From assembly GCA_021498095.1 (NCBI GenBank), contig JAIZWK010000001.1, positions 2,157,666 to 2,221,665 on the forward strand: a stretch of DNA of 64,000 nt. The letters run 5' to 3'. Positions 61,596 through 64,000 of this stretch are shown in pieces. The position numbers and the translations under genes were made by a program. Source of the stretch: Candidatus Harpocratesius repetitus. Its GTDB lineage: Archaea; Asgardarchaeota; Lokiarchaeia; Sigyniarchaeales; Promethearchaeaceae. Numbering within the stretch: position 1 is the first letter of the stretch; the number at the start of each line of letters is the position of its first letter. The notes under the pieces were generated by a model that was not told the origin of the DNA, ran no database searches, and saw only the letters and a list, made by a program, of their open reading frames with translations.

Positions 61596-63104
61596 ATGAT
61601 ACCCAACAAAATACAAATGGACTCACCACTTTCTATATCTAAAACAATTGTTGAACCTGAATCTTTTCATACTCTGTTTTATCCTAAATCCATTGCAATT
61701 ATTGGCGCATCTAAAAATCTTATTGGTGGAAGTAAATATTATATTGCGTTAAAATCATCAAGATATATTCCAGATAAGGGGAAAGTCTATTTAATTAATC
61801 CAAAAATTGATACTCTTTTTGGAGAACCCGTTTATCCAAGCATCTTAGATCCTAAAGTTCCAAAACCGATTGATCTGGCGATTATTGCAGTTTCAGCTGC
61901 TATTGTTCCTAAAATTCTATTGGAATGTCATACTAATGTTAAGTTTGCAGTGATATATGCATCTGGTTTTGGAGAAGCAGGAAATGAAGAATTGGATAGA
62001 AATCTTAAAGAAGTTATTGCTCAAATCGATACTCGAGTAATTGGTCCAAATGGTTTAGGAATATTAAATCCTTATTCAAAAGTTCAAATCTACCCAGATT
62101 GGGCTCCATATAAAGGAAATTTATCGTATATTGCCCAATCAGGGGGAACAATGGCTCGTTTATATTTATGTTTAGGTCCATTAGGTATTGGATTTCATAA
62201 TGTTGTATCCATTGGAAATGCTTATGATATTTCCATAGCTGAACTAATCTCATATTTTAATAAAGATTCTCGAACTAAAACCATTGCACTTTACTTAGAA
62301 TCAGTTCCTAATGGACGAGAATTTATGCAAATTGCGAGAAAAATAACTCCCAACAAACCGATTGTGTTATGGAAAGGGGGACAATCAGAAAGAGGAATAA
62401 CGGCAACTTTTTCTCATACTGGAGGAATGGCTGGAAGATACGATGTTTGGAAGGCAATGTGTAAGCAATCTGGAATAATACTGGCGGATCATTTTGAATT
62501 ATTCCAAGATTTAGTTCAAACAATATGTGTCCGACCATCGCTGCCTAATGGATTACGGGTTGCGATATTAGTAGCTGGTGGTGGAATAGGTGTTGAATTT
62601 ACGGACACTTTTGAAAAATTCGGATTGGAAATTCCTGATTTTGATCCAGAAACGGTCCAAACCTTATCTGAAATCTTTCCTCATGTTAATACTAATTTTA
62701 AAAATCCTGTGGATTTAGGAGAATGGGGTTATAATCCTGTATTATTTGAAAAAGCACTAGATGCTGTTGTGAAAGATAAAAATGTGGATATTGTAGTTTT
62801 CGTTCGAGAACCTGAACGATTTAGAATAATATCAGAATTACTCAATATTCCTGATGCACAAAAAGAAACAATTGATTCATTAGCAAGAATTGCGAAAAAG
62901 ACAGAAAAACCATTATTCTGCAATCCTAGTATGAATAAAGATGATACCGAATCTTATAAACTGCGACATGAATTTCAAATTGCTATGATTAAAGCAGGTA
63001 TACCTGTAATAAATTATATGTTAAATATTCCAAAAATAATATTACAACTTTGGAATTATCGTAAATTCCTAAAACATGAAATTTTTGATAAAAATATTAC
63101 TTAA
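61596..63104 (+). CDS. ADP-forming acyl-CoA synthetase, alpha-subunit-like protein
   Basis: Resembles the alpha subunit of archaeal acetyl/acyl-CoA synthetase (ADP-forming), which makes ATP from acyl-CoA. The CoA-binding domain (about 25-155) holds the nucleotide loop IAIIGASKNLIGGSKYY; the succinyl-CoA-ligase-like domains follow. The phosphohistidine motif is FSHTGGMAG with His274. No beta subunit (ATP-grasp) gene follows, so a partner must be elsewhere. Length (502 aa) is slightly more than the usual 460. ATG at 61617 is an alternative start. It fits with amino-acid fermentation, in which acyl-CoAs are formed. Confidence 0.87.
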   Translation: MIPNKIQMDSPLSISKTIVEPESFHTLFYPKSIAIIGASKNLIGGSKYYIALKSSRYIPDKGKVYLINPKIDTLFGEPVYPSILDPKVPKPIDLAIIAVSAAIVPKILLECHTNVKFAVIYASGFGEAGNEELDRNLKEVIAQIDTRVIGPNGLGILNPYSKVQIYPDWAPYKGNLSYIAQSGGTMARLYLCLGPLGIGFHNVVSIGNAYDISIAELISYFNKDSRTKTIALYLESVPNGREFMQIARKITPNKPIVLWKGGQSERGITATFSHTGGMAGRYDVWKAMCKQSGIILADHFELFQDLVQTICVRPSLPNGLRVAILVAGGGIGVEFTDTFEKFGLEIPDFDPETVQTLSEIFPHVNTNFKNPVDLGEWGYNPVLFEKALDAVVKDKNVDIVVFVREPERFRIISELLNIPDAQKETIDSLARIAKKTEKPLFCNPSMNKDDTESYKLRHEFQIAMIKAGIPVINYMLNIPKIILQLWNYRKFLKHEIFDKNIT

Positions 63105-63106
63105 AA

Positions 63107-64000
63107 TTAGACATATATTGGATCTGGTTCAATACCCGGGCTGATTAATAATTTCATTGTTTTTTTTAAGATATTAATACTATTCTTCATTTCTAATGAA
63201 ACTTGTTCAGGAGATTTCCACACTACATACAATGGGTACGTCTTACCTTTTTTCTTTATAAAAAATTTAGAAAAATATATTTTACAATCATTGATATTGA
63301 TTTCTAATTCGCTAATGATATTCAGTGATTCATCGATTTTTTGCAGATAAAATAAGATTTGATTATTTAATTCTCTATCAATGTAGATATTTTCTGAGAA
63401 AATTGCACCTACTTGATAGAAATTAGAGGTAAAGAGAAATATTTCGTTAATTTTCCAATTAGATGCAAAATTTCTCAATAACATCTTTACTGGTTGTCTA
63501 TATTCCATTTCTTCAAATATCGGATCCGAAAAGGCTGATATAATTGAGATTGGATGCTTGATTGATGTGTTGAAAAATTGATATTTAAAATTTTTTGAAT
63601 CAAATAAATCTATAATCTTTTTTTGATAAGTAGAAGCTATTTTATTATATTTTGAAGAATTAGGCTCATCAAATTTATGAAAAAAAATAGAAAACATTTG
63701 GAGATGAGATAAATTAGAATTTCTGATTAGTTGATTTATAAAATGAATGTTTTCTTGAAATCGTTCTTCATCTTGGATATCAATAACTAAAATAGCTAAT
63801 TCAACATTATTTAATTCCGATTTTTCATTTTGAATAATAAATTCGCGAAAATGAATTTGGCCTGGATAATCCGAAATTATTAAATGATTTCCAAGAAATT
63901 CAGAAAAATAGTGCTCGATATTGGTAGTAGGAATATTATTGAAATAAGATTGGTAATCACCTCTTAAAATATGGATAATTGATGTCTTTCCTGCATTATC
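63107..64000 (-). CDS. Rag/Gtr-like small GTPase, N-terminus cut by the window edge
   Basis: The frame runs off the right edge, so the start is missing. The visible part begins in the P-loop (DNAGKTSII, last residues of G1), then has the switch I threonines in IPTTNIEHY, G3 DYPGQIHFRE, and a G4 of the form HKFDEP instead of NKxD. An HKxD motif is the mark of Rag/Gtr GTPases. The C-terminal part from about 63500 down (LNNQILFYLQKIDESLNIIS, CKIYFSKFFIKKKGKTYPLY) resembles the roadblock-type C-terminal domain of Rag proteins. These act as dimers in nutrient signalling at membranes in eukaryotes. It converges with the acyl-CoA synthetase gene 2 bases away. Confidence 0.85.
   Translation of the reverse strand, partial: DNAGKTSIIHILRGDYQSYFNNIPTTNIEHYFSEFLGNHLIISDYPGQIHFREFIIQNEKSELNNVELAILVIDIQDEERFQENIHFINQLIRNSNLSHLQMFSIFFHKFDEPNSSKYNKIASTYQKKIIDLFDSKNFKYQFFNTSIKHPISIISAFSDPIFEEMEYRQPVKMLLRNFASNWKINEIFLFTSNFYQVGAIFSENIYIDRELNNQILFYLQKIDESLNIISELEININDCKIYFSKFFIKKKGKTYPLYVVWKSPEQVSLEMKNSINILKKTMKLLISPGIEPDPIYV

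Overview
The window looks like a piece of a low-GC archaeal chromosome, most probably from an Asgard archaeon (Promethearchaeota, Lokiarchaeia-like). That placement is inferred from gene content. There is a gelsolin-like domain protein (27175-28170), a longin-type domain fused to an Arf-like GTPase (5936-6838), a Rag/Gtr-type GTPase with an HKxD G4 motif cut by the right edge (63107-64000), a polyproline protein (57798-58577) and a leucine-rich-repeat membrane protein (49645-50535). These sit beside typically archaeal genes: a tRNA-splicing-endonuclease family protein, a PIN-ATPase, a CDP-alcohol phosphatidyltransferase and two ECF transporters. Intergenic DNA is very AT-rich. Several starts are preceded by GGAGGTGA-like ribosome binding sites, including one TTG start. 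I found no rRNA, tRNA or CRISPR array.

Layout, left to right. 1-4.0 kb: a secreted oligopeptide-type ABC binding protein with an IPGY C-terminal anchor, followed by a complete 1466-bp insertion sequence with 25-bp terminal inverted repeats and a transposase split at a canonical -1 slippery heptamer. 4.0-14.2 kb: a phosphohexomutase, the longin-GTPase, a run of coiled-coil or winged-helix proteins of unknown role, an orphan beta-class DNA methyltransferase, and an inositol-phosphate synthase carrying an N-terminal HTH. 14.2-20.4 kb: an ECF transporter operon with an ATPase-ATPase-EcfT triple fusion, an S component and three surface proteins that appear to share a sulfite-oxidase-like fold. 20.8-25.8 kb: an HdrD-like iron-sulfur protein without its CCG-domain cysteines, a peroxiredoxin, a DsrE-like protein and an ABC-2 exporter.

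25.8-33 kb: peptidase T, the gelsolin-like protein, a macrodomain protein, a CDP-alcohol phosphatidyltransferase, and the PIN-ATPase behind a splicing-endonuclease-like protein lacking two of three catalytic residues. 33-41.6 kb: a DapA-family aldolase/lyase paired with an unknown 419-aa protein, a polytopic protein, a rhomboid protease with a cytoplasmic domain, dipeptidase PepD, and an MFS transporter diverging from an HTH regulator with an 11-bp inverted repeat between them. 42-51.4 kb: a four-domain CoA-disulfide-reductase/rhodanese/TusA/DsrE fusion, class II aldolase, a second CoA-disulfide reductase, OsmC and phosphoglycerate mutase. 51.5-56.2 kb: a second ECF operon ending in a surface protein. 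56.2-64 kb: PurA, the polyproline protein, a large N6-methyltransferase, an acyl-CoA synthetase alpha-like protein and the partial Rag-like GTPase.

Taken together the genes fit an anaerobe that lives on peptides (binding protein, PepT, PepD), has an elaborate persulfide/CoA-thiol redox system, takes up micronutrients by two ECF systems equipped with surface proteins, and keeps a eukaryote-like set of small GTPases and putative actin regulators. The metabolic reading is inference. The domain calls rest on motifs read directly from the translations.
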